Positions 25,939 to 35,042 of a stretch of DNA of 64,000 bases are shown here, piece after piece (within the stretch, counting starts at the first letter, position 1; each line of letters begins with the position of its first letter). The translations under genes were made by a program, and so were the position numbers. The notes beneath the pieces are model-generated. The model ran no database searches. It saw only the letters and a list, made by a program, of their open reading frames with translations, and was not told the origin of the DNA. This stretch comes from Streptococcus peroris ATCC 700780. Lineage in GTDB: Bacteria; Bacillota; Bacilli; Lactobacillales; Streptococcaceae. Location: the NCBI RefSeq assembly GCF_000187585.1, contig NZ_GL732463.1, forward strand, positions 946,038 through 1,010,037, in the 5' to 3' direction.

Positions 25939-26587
25939 CTGCTAACTCCCCTTTTAAGATTGCTACACCAGAAGATGTTCCAATACGAGTAGCTCCAGCT
26001 TCAACAAAGGCAACTGCATCTGCATAAGAACGAGCTCCACCAGCTGCTTTGACTCCCATATCAGGACCAACTGTATGGCGCATTAACTGAACATCGGGAA
26101 GGGTTGCACCACCTGTTGAAAAGCCTGTTGACGTCTTGACAAAGTCTGCTCCTGCTTTCTGAGCTAGCTGACAAGCTAGAACTTTTTCTTCATCAGTTAA
26201 CAAACAAGCCTCGATAATAACCTTAACCAATTTGTCTCCACTTGCTTCAACAACAGCTTGAATGTCTGTCTCAACTAATGCAAGATTTCCTGATTTGAGT
26301 GCACCAACGTTGATAACCATATCAATTTCGTCAGCACCATTTTGGATGGCTTCTTTGGTTTCAAAGGCTTTGACAGCTGATGTGGTCGCCCCAAGAGGAA
26401 AGCCAACTACTGTACAAACTTTTACATCTGTATCATCAAGACCAGCTTTTACATGAGAAACCCAGCAAGGATTCACACAAACACTGGCAAAATCGTATTC
26501 CCTAGCTTCAGATAGCAAACGATCGATTTGTTGTTCGGTCGCATCTTGCTTTAAAAGCGTATGATCAATGTATTTATTTAACTTCAT
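25925..26587 (-). CDS. deoC: Deoxyribose-phosphate aldolase
   Basis: TIM-barrel class I aldolase of 220 aa that splits 2-deoxyribose-5-phosphate into acetaldehyde and glyceraldehyde-3-phosphate. Schiff-base lysine K151 in DFVKTSTGF, with D89 (DEIDMVIN) and K180 (MGVKAAGG) completing the catalytic set. AGGAAG ribosome site. Overlaps cdd downstream. Confidence 0.96.
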   Translation of the reverse strand: MKLNKYIDHTLLKQDATEQQIDRLLSEAREYDFASVCVNPCWVSHVKAGLDDTDVKVCTVVGFPLGATTSAVKAFETKEAIQNGADEIDMVINVGALKSGNLALVETDIQAVVEASGDKLVKVIIEACLLTDEEKVLACQLAQKAGADFVKTSTGFSTGGATLPDVQLMRHTVGPDMGVKAAGGARSYADAVAFVEAGATRIGTSSGVAILKGELADGDY

Positions 26588-26604
26588 TTCGAATCTTCCT
26601 TAAA

Positions 26605-27888
26605 TCAGGAGATAATTTCAATAATTTCTCGTGTTTTTATCACTTTGTCACTTATTTTAATTTTAACATATTTTTGGAAATCTGTAACTAATTCAGGTGA
26701 AATTTTGCCATTCGCATATACTTTTGCAACAGTCTCACCCTTTTTGACTGAATCTCCAACTTTCTTCTCGAAAACAATCCCTGTCTCATAGTCCAATGCA
26801 TCTGTTTTGACAGCACGACCAGCACCTAATCTCATAGCAAAAAGACCAAACTCCATGGCTGGAAGTGCCTCTATAATACCATCCTCCTTAGCGAGAATTT
26901 CAACTACATGGTCAACTTTTACTGGACGATAGAGGTCTTCTAGGTCACCACCTTGAGCAAGAATCATCTCCTCGAATTTTTTGAGTGCCTGACCATTTTC
27001 AAGGTGTTGCTTCACTTCCTCAATTGTTTTTTCAACATTTGCTAAAGACAGCATAATCTTTGCCAATTCGCAGATAAAGTGACTGATATCTTCACGTCCT
27101 TTTCCTTGAAGTATATCTATAGCTTCTAGAATTTCCAAGCGATTTCCAATGGCACGTCCCAAGGGTTGACTCATGTCTGTAATCACTGCAACCGTCTTAC
27201 GACCAACAGCCTTACCAAGACTTACCATGGTTTGAGCTAATTCGCGCGCCTCGTCAACCGTCTTCATAAAAGCACCTTCACCGACTGTTACATCCAGCAA
27301 AATAGCATCGGCTCCAGCTGCAATCTTTTTACTCATGACAGAACTAGCAATCAATGAAATGGTATCAACTGTTGCTGTCACATCACGAAGGGCATATAGA
27401 AGTTTATCCGCTTTGACAAGTTGGTCAGATTGACCAATAACCGAAACCCCGATATCCTGAACTTGTTTGATAAAGTCATCCTGACTGCGTTCGACTTGAA
27501 ATCCTTTGATGGATTCTAATTTATCAATTGTTCCACCCGTGTGTCCCAAACCTCTACCACTCATCTTTGCAACTGGTACGTCAAAACTAGCTACCAAGGG
27601 TGCTAGGATTAAAGTTACCTTGTCACCAACACCACCCGTAGAGTGTTTATCAACCTTCACACCATTTATAGCAGACAAATCAAACTCTTGACCCGTCTTC
27701 ACCATATTCATCGTTAAGTCAGAAATCTCTCTCGTAGTCATGCCTTTAAAATAAACAGCCATAGCAAAAGCTGACATCTGGTAGTCAGGAACAGTTCCTG
27801 CAACATAACCTTCAACCAACCATTGGATTTCATTGGAACTGAGTACTTGCCCGTCTCTTTTTTTCTGGATTAGGTCTACTGCTCTCAT
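26605..27888 (-). CDS. pdp: Pyrimidine-nucleoside phosphorylase
   Basis: A 427-aa enzyme of the thymidine/pyrimidine phosphorylase family. N-terminal helical domain MRAVDLIQKKRDGQVLSSNE, the family signature KMSGRGLGHTGGTIDKLES, the phosphate site KHSTGGVGDK, and the C-terminal domain. Releases uracil or thymine and (deoxy)ribose-1-phosphate. Its ATG overlaps the methyltransferase stop by four bases. In other firmicutes the same enzyme may be named deoA; the broad pyrimidine specificity is assumed from the family. Confidence 0.93.
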   Translation of the reverse strand: MRAVDLIQKKRDGQVLSSNEIQWLVEGYVAGTVPDYQMSAFAMAVYFKGMTTREISDLTMNMVKTGQEFDLSAINGVKVDKHSTGGVGDKVTLILAPLVASFDVPVAKMSGRGLGHTGGTIDKLESIKGFQVERSQDDFIKQVQDIGVSVIGQSDQLVKADKLLYALRDVTATVDTISLIASSVMSKKIAAGADAILLDVTVGEGAFMKTVDEARELAQTMVSLGKAVGRKTVAVITDMSQPLGRAIGNRLEILEAIDILQGKGREDISHFICELAKIMLSLANVEKTIEEVKQHLENGQALKKFEEMILAQGGDLEDLYRPVKVDHVVEILAKEDGIIEALPAMEFGLFAMRLGAGRAVKTDALDYETGIVFEKKVGDSVKKGETVAKVYANGKISPELVTDFQKYVKIKISDKVIKTREIIEIIS

Positions 27889-28475
27889 TCTTTCACACTT
27901 CTGAGGATATAATATCCCTTATCTTTCTTTACAACTTCGCAATTACCAAAGACTTCTTCCATCTTGTTTTTAGCGCTGGGAGCACCCTGCTTTTTTTGAA
28001 TAACGATGGTTAAATCTCCACCATAAACAAGATAAATAATGCTTTTCTCGATAATTTCATGGACGACTTGCTTGCCAGCACGAATAGGCGGATTCGAAAT
28101 GACATGGTCAAATTGTCCTTCTACCTGGTCATAAATATTGGACTGGAAGATAGTCGCTTGAACATTGTTTTTTACTGCATTTTGCTGAGCTAAATCCAGA
28201 GCACGATTGTTGATATCAACCATAGTCGCTTGGACACCATAAGCTTTAACCAAAGACAAGCCTATTGGACCGTAGCCACAACCAACATCAAGGATTTTTT
28301 CTCCTTTGTCGATATCTAGACATCTTAACAATAACTGACTTCCAAAATCAATCATTTTTTTGCTGAAGACACCTGCGTCTGTCAAAAAGGTCATCTTTTG
28401 TCCAAGTAGCTCCACTCTTAATTCGTGAACATCATGGACAGCATCTGGATTTTCCGCGTAATACATTTTACTCAT
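27885..28475 (-). CDS. Class I methyltransferase, RsmC-like
   Basis: A 196-aa SAM-dependent methyltransferase: motif I ILDVGCGYGPIGLSL and motif IV SNPPIRAGK, the NPPY-type signature of base-N-methylating RsmC/RsmD enzymes. It resembles the C-terminal half of E. coli RsmC (16S rRNA m2G1207), but the target is not proven. First gene of the nucleoside salvage operon. It has no Shine-Dalgarno; a TGGTAAAAT extended -10 lies six bases before the ATG, predicting a leaderless transcript for the whole operon. Confidence 0.88.
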   Translation of the reverse strand: MSKMYYAENPDAVHDVHELRVELLGQKMTFLTDAGVFSKKMIDFGSQLLLRCLDIDKGEKILDVGCGYGPIGLSLVKAYGVQATMVDINNRALDLAQQNAVKNNVQATIFQSNIYDQVEGQFDHVISNPPIRAGKQVVHEIIEKSIIYLVYGGDLTIVIQKKQGAPSAKNKMEEVFGNCEVVKKDKGYYILRSVKE

Positions 28476-28481
28476 AGTTTC

Positions 28482-28490
28482 ATTTTACCA
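28482..28490 (-). promoter_or_regulatory. Extended -10 promoter at the methyltransferase start codon
   Basis: TGGTAAAAT on the minus strand (28490-28482), then six bases, then ATG at 28475. Predicted +1 is the A of the ATG. It would drive methyltransferase, pdp, deoC, cdd and possibly the nucleoside transporter genes. Confidence 0.7.
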
Positions 28491-28573
28491 CATAAATAAG
28501 ATAATTGTAAATCGTTTGCATAACAACAAAATCAATCCCTTACCATCGATTTATTGAAAAATAATATAAGTTT

Positions 28574-28591
28574 CCTAACCCCTTAGGGGCC
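28574..28591 (-). terminator. Weak hairpin overlapping the end of the 92-aa membrane protein gene
   Basis: CCCC-TAA-GGGG on the minus strand includes the stop codon and is followed by TTAGG rather than a T-run. Possible weak terminator. Confidence 0.35.
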
Positions 28592-28861
28592 AAGCAAGTA
28601 AGAGCCCAATGCCATAGTGATAGCAAAGGAAAAAATACAGGCTAGACCAAACAAGAAAAGCCACCATTTTCTTGTTAAAATGGCGAGTATCAAGTACATA
28701 AAACCAATAATTGGTAGCAAGAATAACAAGACAAAGGCAGACCAACTATAGGTTTGGCTTCCTAAACTCAGAGAAAACTCAATCAAAGTCGGAGATACCC
28801 ACAAAATCACAACCAGTAAGATACTAAGTTTTAGAATTTTATCACACACTACTAGTCTCAT
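28583..28861 (-). CDS. Small three-helix membrane protein
   Basis: A 92-aa hydrophobic protein with three likely membrane helices (about residues 10-28, 38-60 and 66-88). AGGTGAT ribosome site eight bases before the ATG. No family recognised. It is divergent from coaA and about 100 bases upstream of the methyltransferase promoter; it may be transcribed alone. Confidence 0.7.
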   Translation of the reverse strand: MRLVVCDKILKLSILLVVILWVSPTLIEFSLSLGSQTYSWSAFVLLFLLPIIGFMYLILAILTRKWWLFLFGLACIFSFAITMALGSYLLGP

Positions 28862-28952
28862 AACATCACCTCATTTGATGGTTATACTACTTATATTTTA
28901 ACAAAGGAAGCGTTTTTCCTCAAATGATTCAGATGTCTTTCTTTGTAAATTA

Positions 28953-28961
28953 TGGTATACT
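28953..28961 (+). promoter_or_regulatory. coaA extended -10 promoter
   Basis: TGGTATACT 23 bases before the coaA ATG; the leader carries AGAGGA as ribosome site. No good -35. Confidence 0.6.
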
Positions 28962-28984
28962 GAGGTATCAAAAGAGGATTTTTT

Positions 28985-29905
28985 ATGACCAACGAATTTT
29001 TACATTTTGAAAAGATTAGCCGAAAAACATGGCAATCCTTACATCGCAAGTCCACACCACCACTAACAGAGGAAGAACTGGATTCTATCAAGAGTTTTAA
29101 TGACCAGATTAGTCTTCAAGACGTGACTGATATTTATCTACCACTAGCTCATCTGATCCAAATTTATAAACGTTCCAAGGAAGATCTCGCCTTTTCAAAA
29201 GGGATTTTCCTCCAAAGAGAGAGCAAAAGACAACCCTTTATTATTGGTATTTCAGGTAGTGTAGCTGTTGGAAAATCCACTACAAGTCGACTATTGCAAA
29301 TCTTGCTTTCTCGTATTTTCCCAGAAGCAAGTGTTGAACTGGTCACTACGGATGGTTTTCTATATTCTAATAACCATCTGATAGAACGCGACATCCTCAA
29401 TCGGAAAGGTTTCCCAGAAAGTTATGATATGGAGGCTCTGTTAAACTTTCTCGACCAACTAAAAAACGGTCAAGATGTAGAAATTCCTGTATATTCCCAC
29501 GAAATCTATGATATTGTCACTAATCAAAAGCAACGAGTCAAGGCGGCTGATTTTGTTATTGTTGAAGGAATTAATGTTTTCCAAAACCCACAAAACGAAC
29601 GCCTCTATATTACTGACTTTTTTGATTTCTCTATCTATGTTGATGCCGCAGTCGAGGATATTGAGAGCTGGTATTTGGACCGCTTTTTGAAACTTCTTAG
29701 CTTTGCACAAGATGATCCTAGCAGTTATTACTATCGTTTTACACAATTACCACTGAATGAGGTAAAAGACTTTGCCCATCAAGTCTGGACAAGTATTAAT
29801 TTAACCAATCTTCAAAACTACATCGAACCGACCAGAAATCGGGCTGAAGTCATTCTTCATAAATCTAAGAATCACGAAATTGATGAAATTTACTTAAAAA
29901 AATAA
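28985..29905 (+). CDS. coaA: Pantothenate kinase, type I
   Basis: First, rate-limiting enzyme of coenzyme A synthesis, phosphorylating pantothenate with ATP. 306 aa, with P-loop GSVAVGKST at 91-99, the [10 protein letters not shown] strand and [11 protein letters not shown]. Length and motifs match the bacterial CoaA (feedback-inhibited) type rather than type II or III. Monocistronic or read through into rpsT, which has its own promoter 8 nt later. Confidence 0.96.
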   Translation: MTNEFLHFEKISRKTWQSLHRKSTPPLTEEELDSIKSFNDQISLQDVTDIYLPLAHLIQIYKRSKEDLAFSKGIFLQRESKRQPFIIGISGSVAVGKSTTSRLLQILLSRIFPEASVELVTTDGFLYSNNHLIERDILNRKGFPESYDMEALLNFLDQLKNGQDVEIPVYSHEIYDIVTNQKQRVKAADFVIVEGINVFQNPQNERLYITDFFDFSIYVDAAVEDIESWYLDRFLKLLSFAQDDPSSYYYRFTQLPLNEVKDFAHQVWTSINLTNLQNYIEPTRNRAEVILHKSKNHEIDEIYLKK

Positions 29906-29912
29906 TTTCCCC

Positions 29913-29941
29913 TTGTCAAAACGTAAGTTTTCAGATATAAT
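29913..29941 (+). promoter_or_regulatory. rpsT promoter
   Basis: TTGTCA (29913-29918), 17-base spacer, TATAAT (29936-29941). Confidence 0.8.
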
Positions 29942-29972
29942 GGTATAGTTAGTAAATATGGAGGTAAGAACA

Positions 29973-30206
29973 TTGGCAAACATTAAATCAGCTATCAAAC
30001 GCGCTGAATTGAACGTTAAACAAAACGAAAAAAACTCAGCTCAAAAATCAGCTATGCGTTCTGCTATTAAAGCATTTGAAGCAAATCCATCTGAAGAACT
30101 TTTCCGTGCTGCTAGCTCAGCTATCGATAAAGCAGAAACTAAAGGTTTGATTCACAAAAATAAAGCAAGCCGTGATAAAGCTCGCCTTGCAACTAAACTT
30201 GGTTAA
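29973..30206 (+). CDS. rpsT: 30S ribosomal protein S20
   Basis: A 77-aa basic helical primary 16S rRNA-binding protein. The start is placed at TTG 29973, seven bases after GGAGGT, giving the usual (M)[13 protein letters not shown]; the ATG at 29958 lies inside the ribosome site (ATGGAGG) and is rejected. Non-AUG starts on S20 genes are known elsewhere and are linked to autogenous control, so the TTG may be regulatory (inference). Confidence 0.95.
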   Translation: MANIKSAIKRAELNVKQNEKNSAQKSAMRSAIKAFEANPSEELFRAASSAIDKAETKGLIHKNKASRDKARLATKLG

Positions 30207-30227
30207 TCAAAAACAAGATACAAAATG

Positions 30228-30247
30228 AGCTCTTCGGAGCTTTTTTT
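30228..30247 (+). terminator. rpsT terminator
   Basis: AGCTC-TTCG-GAGCT with a UUCG tetraloop followed by seven T. Confidence 0.9.
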
Positions 30248-30271
30248 GTACGAATTTTTTAGGAGGACATC

Positions 30272-30790
30272 ATGAAAATAACCATTATCGGATACTCTGG
30301 AGCAGGTAAGTCAACTCTAGCAGAAAACTTGTCTCGCTACTACTCCATTCCCAAACTTCATATGGACACACTTCAATTTCAGCCAGGCTGGGTAGACAGT
30401 GACCGCAATTGGATGTTAAATAAGATGAAAAATTTCCTCACCGAACATTCCGATTGGGTGATTGATGGTAATTATTCATGGTGTTATTACGAGGAAAGAA
30501 TGAAAGAAGCAGATCAAATCATCTTCCTCAATTTTTCTCGGTGGAATTGTTTGCTAAGAGCCTTTAAGCGCTATTTAAAATACAAAGGGAAAGTCAGAGA
30601 AAGTATAGCCGCAGGTTGTCCTGAGCGTTTTGACTGGGAGTTTATTCGATGGATTCTCTGGGATGGACGAACAAAAAATGCTAAGGAAAGATACCAACAC
30701 CTAAACAATACTTACCCAGAAAAGATGCACATTCTCCATTCTCAAGCAGAGATTAATTGTTTCTTGCAATCTCTTAAAAATAGACGATAG
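30272..30790 (+). CDS. P-loop kinase, FlaR/topology-modulation-like
   Basis: A 172-aa cytoplasmic AAA_18/adenylate-kinase-like protein: Walker A GYSGAGKST near residue 8 and the family stretches HMDTLQFQPGW and WVIDGNYSW. Related proteins are annotated as DNA topology modulation protein FlaR, but the real reaction is unknown; a small-molecule kinase is more likely from the fold. AGGAGG ribosome site. It sits alone between the rpsT terminator and a bidirectional terminator. Confidence 0.8.
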   Translation: MKITIIGYSGAGKSTLAENLSRYYSIPKLHMDTLQFQPGWVDSDRNWMLNKMKNFLTEHSDWVIDGNYSWCYYEERMKEADQIIFLNFSRWNCLLRAFKRYLKYKGKVRESIAAGCPERFDWEFIRWILWDGRTKNAKERYQHLNNTYPEKMHILHSQAEINCFLQSLKNRR

Positions 30791-30831
30791 GGTAGTATTT
30801 CATTAAGGTCAGCATGGGCTGAATGACTAAA

Positions 30832-30864
30832 AAAGGAAGATTTTCATTCAGAAAATCTTCCTTT
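30832..30864. terminator. Bidirectional terminator between the kinase and deoD
   Basis: AAAGGAAGATTTTC-ATTCA-GAAAATCTTCCTTT, a 14-bp stem with A/T runs on both sides. Confidence 0.9.
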
Positions 30865-30875
30865 TGTGTTTCCTT

Positions 30876-31586
30876 TTATTCAGCAATTAAGGTTTCTAGG
30901 CCAACCTTCATCATATCGGTGAAGGTGTTTTGACGTTCTTCAGCTGTAGTATCTTCATCTGGATTGACCAAGCTATCAGAAATGGTCATGATAGCAAGGG
31001 CATCCACATGGTGTTGAGCAGCAAGGTAGTAGAGAGCTGCTGCTTCCATTTCTACAGCTTTCACACCCCATTTACCGAGTTCAATATTCTTTTCAAAGTA
31101 ATTTGAATAGAAGACATCAGAAGATAGGACATTGCCGACGTGAGTGGTCATACCAAGACCTTTGGCAATGTGGTAGGCTTTATCCAAGAGATCAAAGCTA
31201 GCAATTTGTGGAAAATCGTATTGAGGCCAGTCGTTGCGGATGATGTTTGAGTTGGTTGCAGCTGCTTGAGCCAAGACCAATTCACGGACATGGACGTCTT
31301 CATTTAAAGAACCAGCCGTTCCGACGCGGATCAATTTCTTCACACCGTAGTCGACAATTAATTCACGCGCATAGATGGAGATGGATGGCATTCCCATCCC
31401 AGTTCCCATGACAGAAACACGGTGACCTTTGTAAGTTCCTGTGTAACCAAACATGTTCCGGACTTCGTTAAAGCATACAGCATCTTCAAGGAAATTCTCA
31501 GCGATAAACTTCGCACGAAGAGGATCCCCAGGAAGAAGAATTTTATCAGCAATTTCACCCTGCTGAGCAGCAATATGGATAGACAT
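30876..31586 (-). CDS. deoD: Purine-nucleoside phosphorylase, DeoD type
   Basis: A 236-aa hexameric PNP (NP-I family) of broad 6-oxo/6-amino purine specificity: [15 protein letters not shown] at the start, [17 protein letters not shown], and the late [11 protein letters not shown] and MTISDS motifs. Produces purine base and (deoxy)ribose-1-phosphate. No Shine-Dalgarno is visible before the ATG; a TATCAT five bases upstream is a poor -10, so its initiation is unclear. The upstream 140 nt hold two hairpins. Confidence 0.94.
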   Translation of the reverse strand: MSIHIAAQQGEIADKILLPGDPLRAKFIAENFLEDAVCFNEVRNMFGYTGTYKGHRVSVMGTGMGMPSISIYARELIVDYGVKKLIRVGTAGSLNEDVHVRELVLAQAAATNSNIIRNDWPQYDFPQIASFDLLDKAYHIAKGLGMTTHVGNVLSSDVFYSNYFEKNIELGKWGVKAVEMEAAALYYLAAQHHVDALAIMTISDSLVNPDEDTTAEERQNTFTDMMKVGLETLIAE

Positions 31587-31630
31587 AGTTTATGATACAA
31601 AGAGCGACCAGAAAGCGACTGAAAATTAGG

Positions 31631-31707
31631 AATCTGACGAGAAATCTTGATTTCTCAGTCAGATTATCTATTTTCCGAGCTTTCCGCTCGTGTTCAAATC
31701 AGAACAC
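31631..31707 (-). repeat. Two hairpins in the deoD leader/intergenic region
   Basis: AATCTGAC-GAGAAATC-TT-GATTTCTC-A-GTCAGATT (31631-31665) is a near-perfect 16-bp stem with one bulge; a second GTGTTC/GAACAC stem (31690-31707) lies upstream on the minus strand. No T-run follows the large one, so it is more likely an mRNA-stability or regulatory element than a terminator. Confidence 0.6.
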
Positions 31708-31726
31708 ACGCTCTACCTTTCTATTT

Positions 31727-32437
31727 TTATTTTGTTAATGAATCCAAAAATGCGTACAATTTTGCATTCATTTCTTGATAATCATAAGCACGAATAGCTT
31801 CAGGTTTTTGGACAAAGGTCAGTTCTTGACTTTGTTCTTCCAAGACATCTTCACCGTCTGCAGCAATCAAGAGATCGACCGCTTCTGGATCAAACTCCAA
31901 GTGGGCTTGGAAGGCATAGTGTTTAGGACTGAAGCGAATAATCTGACGTGGGCAACCTTGACTGGTTGCAAGGACAACAGCATCATTCGTCAATCCCGGC
32001 ATATCACCATGCCAATGTCCTGAATCAAAGTTTGCACCAAGCAAGCTGGCATGCGGATCTGCTAATCCTTCAGGAGTTAAATCCACTGGATAAACCCCAA
32101 CCTCACGCTCTGGGCTATGCTCATACCTCGCGCCATAAGCAACAGACAAGAGCTGAGCACCCAGACAGACCCCAACGATGTAGCGATCCGCCTGCATGGC
32201 TTTTTGAATCAATTCAATCTCAGCTTGCGGATCATAGTAAGGAAAAGTTGCGCGATCCTCATCAGGCGATTGCGGTCCTCCCATAACAATCAAAAAATCA
32301 ATCTCATCCATTGTCTCAGGTAGCGCTTCTCGCTCGTAGACCTTGGTCATGGTCACTTGATGACCACGATCCTGCGCCCACTTGAGATAAGCACCCGGTA
32401 CTTCAAAAGTTTCGTGCAAGACAAAATGCACTCTCAT
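31727..32437 (-). CDS. Class I glutamine amidotransferase-like protein
   Basis: A 236-aa GATase1 domain with nucleophile C91 in GVCLGAQLLS and the His-Glu pair H179/E181 in FQAHLEFDPEA. It resembles the stand-alone GMP-synthase-like amidotransferases. No partner synthase is fused, so the acceptor is unknown; its place among purine salvage genes suggests a nucleotide-related role (inference). It overlaps the ClC gene by four bases. Confidence 0.85.
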   Translation of the reverse strand: MRVHFVLHETFEVPGAYLKWAQDRGHQVTMTKVYEREALPETMDEIDFLIVMGGPQSPDEDRATFPYYDPQAEIELIQKAMQADRYIVGVCLGAQLLSVAYGARYEHSPEREVGVYPVDLTPEGLADPHASLLGANFDSGHWHGDMPGLTNDAVVLATSQGCPRQIIRFSPKHYAFQAHLEFDPEAVDLLIAADGEDVLEEQSQELTFVQKPEAIRAYDYQEMNAKLYAFLDSLTK

Positions 32438-33669
32438 CGTTTATTCTCCCATCTATTTTGAATCATATAAGACACACCAGCAGCTAGTGCCAGCGGTAGA
32501 ATCAAGGCCCAGCTCTGGCCTGTAAAACCAAGGCTTAGGGCAATGCCTGTCAATGGAGCCTGTAGGGTCGTTCCTAAAAAGACCGTCGCTCCAAGTAGCA
32601 TTCCTAGAGCAGGATCTAGGTGAATGCCAACGACTGTCAAGAGCAAAGTCGCTAAGTAGCCAGATCCAATCCCCAAGGCAAATGACGGTGTCAAAGTCCC
32701 TCCGTATGCCCCATTTCGTAAGAGGAGATAGACCAGGAGCCCTTTCACGGCCAAAGTCAAGGCTAGATTAGAAAATGGCTGGCCTGATAAGAGGGCTTGG
32801 GCTAGAACCTGGCCATTTCCCATAAAAATCGGATAAAAGGACACAATGGCTGCTAACACCATAAAAGCTACAGGCAGAGCCCAAAGAATGGTTCCATCCT
32901 TCCGCCGTTTGCGACTAGCCCGATTCGCTAGAAAACGAAAGGCCAGTGCCAAGGGAGTAACCAATAGAGCCACTATGACAGCCTGGAATAAACTACTGGC
33001 TGACCAATGAACTGGCGACATATGATAAATAGCACCATGACCAACGATTGGCTGGGCCACCCAAGTCGCCAAATAAGTACTGGACAAGACCAGTACAAAA
33101 TTTTTCCAGTGATAGGCCAACCCTAGGGTCTCAAAGACAAACAAGCTACTGGCAAAGGGAACCTGATAGACCGCAGCTAAACCGGCTCCAGCTCCACAGG
33201 CAATCAATACTCTTCGTTCTTTGATAGCTAAGGAAAAAGCTTTGCCCAAATGACCAGCTAGAAGAGCCCCAACCTCTCGTGGGGCTCCTTCTTTTCCGAC
33301 CGAAGCACCGGCCCCGACAATCGCAACCTGCATACTTGCATGAAGGAGGTGGGCTAAGGGCGCTGGTTCCCTGTCTCCAGCCAAGTCAATTTGCTTGCGA
33401 ATAGACAGGATTTTATGGCGGCTCTGCAGGACATACCAGAAACCTGCTGCCAGGACCCCTGTCACACACAGGACTAAGAACCTACGAAGCGCTCCCGCTT
33501 CTTGAAATTGCTGGAGCAGATCAGCCCGATTTTGACCAAAAGCTAGTCTTTGCACGCCTTCTAATAAATAATGACAGGCTATTCCGACTAGACCCGTCCC
33601 TATTCCCAATGATAAAGTGGCTAACAGCAGGCGCCATCCGTAGGGTAGGCTTTGGAGTCGTTCTTTCAT
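32434..33669 (-). CDS. ClC-type chloride channel/antiporter
   Basis: A 411-aa polytopic membrane protein of the ClC (EriC) family: SVGKEGAPREVGALL carries the gating-type glutamate, and GGTLTPSFALGIGSGYL is the helix N filter region. Start chosen at the ATG 33667-33669, four bases after the punA stop; an in-frame TTG at 33687 would overlap punA. Ribosome site weak, so translation may be coupled to punA. Ion specificity (chloride or fluoride) cannot be settled by eye. Confidence 0.87.
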   Translation of the reverse strand: MKERLQSLPYGWRLLLATLSLGIGTGLVGIACHYLLEGVQRLAFGQNRADLLQQFQEAGALRRFLVLCVTGVLAAGFWYVLQSRHKILSIRKQIDLAGDREPAPLAHLLHASMQVAIVGAGASVGKEGAPREVGALLAGHLGKAFSLAIKERRVLIACGAGAGLAAVYQVPFASSLFVFETLGLAYHWKNFVLVLSSTYLATWVAQPIVGHGAIYHMSPVHWSASSLFQAVIVALLVTPLALAFRFLANRASRKRRKDGTILWALPVAFMVLAAIVSFYPIFMGNGQVLAQALLSGQPFSNLALTLAVKGLLVYLLLRNGAYGGTLTPSFALGIGSGYLATLLLTVVGIHLDPALGMLLGATVFLGTTLQAPLTGIALSLGFTGQSWALILPLALAAGVSYMIQNRWENKR

Positions 33670-33673
33670 AGGA

Positions 33674-34483
33674 TTAGAGTTCAGCAAGAATCGCTTTTAG
33701 CAAGCCTTTGAAGTCGCCTTTGACGCGCTCAGTCACTTCTACCACTTCTTCGTGGTTGAGCTCTTCTTGGAAACCAGCCGCAAAGTTGGTAATGCATGAA
33801 ATACCAAGGACTTTCAAACCAGAGTGAGCTGCGATGATGACTTCAGGAACAGTTGACATACCAACAGCATCTGCTCCAAGCGTCTTATAAGCACGGATTT
33901 CAGCTGGAGTTTCATAAGTTGGGCCAGTCACTCCTATATAAACTCCATCATCTAATTTGATGCCTAATTTGTCAGCGACTTTATGAGCAGTCTCGCGGTA
34001 TTCAGGAGTGTAAGCTTTCGACATATCTGGGAAACGTGGACCAAAATCATCCAAGTTTTCACCGATCAATGGGTTTTGACCAGTCATGTTAATGTGGTCA
34101 GTAATAGCCATCAAAGTACCCGGACCAAAGCCGATACCACCGGCAGCATTGGTGACAAGAACCCCTTCACATCCCAAGACCTTCATGACACGAACTGGGA
34201 AAGTCACCACTTCTAGTGGATTTCCTTCGTAGAAGTGGAAACGTCCTTGAAGGGCCAAAACCTTGCGTCCAGCAAGCTCACCGTAGACCAATTTACCAGC
34301 GTGTCCGACAACTGTCGAACGACCCCAGTTTGGAATTTCAGAGTAGTCTACTACGACTGGATTTTCGATTTCTTCAGCTAATTCACCCAAACCTGAACCA
34401 AGAATCAAACCGAACTCAGGAGCTTCGATTCCTTTGCCCTTCAAAAATGCTGCTGTTTCATTGATTTTTGCTAATAATGTCAT
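33674..34483 (-). CDS. punA: Purine-nucleoside phosphorylase I (trimeric type)
   Basis: A 269-aa PNP family 2 enzyme for inosine and guanosine. Motifs GLILGSGLGELAEEIE, GHAGKLVYGELAGRKVLALQGRFHFYEG (phosphate and substrate loops), TNAAGGIG and the specificity residue in CITNFAAG. With deoD the cell has both PNP classes. It follows the DUF1697 gene by 12 nt with AAAGGAG. Confidence 0.95.
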   Translation of the reverse strand: MTLLAKINETAAFLKGKGIEAPEFGLILGSGLGELAEEIENPVVVDYSEIPNWGRSTVVGHAGKLVYGELAGRKVLALQGRFHFYEGNPLEVVTFPVRVMKVLGCEGVLVTNAAGGIGFGPGTLMAITDHINMTGQNPLIGENLDDFGPRFPDMSKAYTPEYRETAHKVADKLGIKLDDGVYIGVTGPTYETPAEIRAYKTLGADAVGMSTVPEVIIAAHSGLKVLGISCITNFAAGFQEELNHEEVVEVTERVKGDFKGLLKAILAEL

Positions 34484-34495
34484 TGTGTATCTCCT

Positions 34496-35041
34496 TTATG
34501 ATTTCCTTAAAAATTGGCCAATTTTGTCAAATGTATTGGCATTGCGAATGGTCAAAAGACGGTAATCCGGCATCTTGAGGACTTGTCTGTGGTAAGCGGT
34601 CTTTGTATAGGTCTCTTCTGAGTATTTACCCCAGTAGATTCCTAGATTTCCACGATGGATGATTTCATCACCGAGCGAAAAAGAAGAAACCAGCCCCCAG
34701 ACAGCATCCTGATCGAGGCCTTCTGTGTAAAAGAGAACATCCTTGCGGGCCAGATCCTCCTGCCACCAGGCTGGTAGAGCAGCGAGATCTAGTGCATAGT
34801 CCTCAGCTGAAAAGAGAGAAAAAGACTGGATAAAGGGATAGTGATCACGAAAGAAAGGTCCCAGCAAATCTACCAATTCTGCTTTAGAACCAGCAGATTC
34901 AAAGAAGATATTGCCACTATTGATGTAGGTCTCTACCCCATCCAACCCGATCGCTTGAAGCTCCTCTCGAAGCTCCGCCATCACGACCTTGTTTTTCCCG
35001 CCAACATTAATGCCTCTAACGAGTAGAGCGTAGCGAATCAT
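34496..35041 (-). CDS. DUF1697 family protein
   Basis: A 181-aa soluble protein beginning MIRYALLVRGINVGGKNKV, the hallmark of DUF1697 (RGINVGGxxxxxMAxLR), with YINSGNIFF following. No function is established. The ATG is two bases after the deoB stop (TAAGATG), so it is coupled to deoB and lies between deoB and punA, hinting at a role in nucleoside metabolism. Confidence 0.85.
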   Translation of the reverse strand: MIRYALLVRGINVGGKNKVVMAELREELQAIGLDGVETYINSGNIFFESAGSKAELVDLLGPFFRDHYPFIQSFSLFSAEDYALDLAALPAWWQEDLARKDVLFYTEGLDQDAVWGLVSSFSLGDEIIHRGNLGIYWGKYSEETYTKTAYHRQVLKMPDYRLLTIRNANTFDKIGQFLRKS

Positions 35042-35042
35042 C

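Noticed and set aside
31948..32286. A 112-codon plus-strand frame opposite the amidotransferase
   Set aside because: Antisense shadow; His/Pro-rich with no signals.
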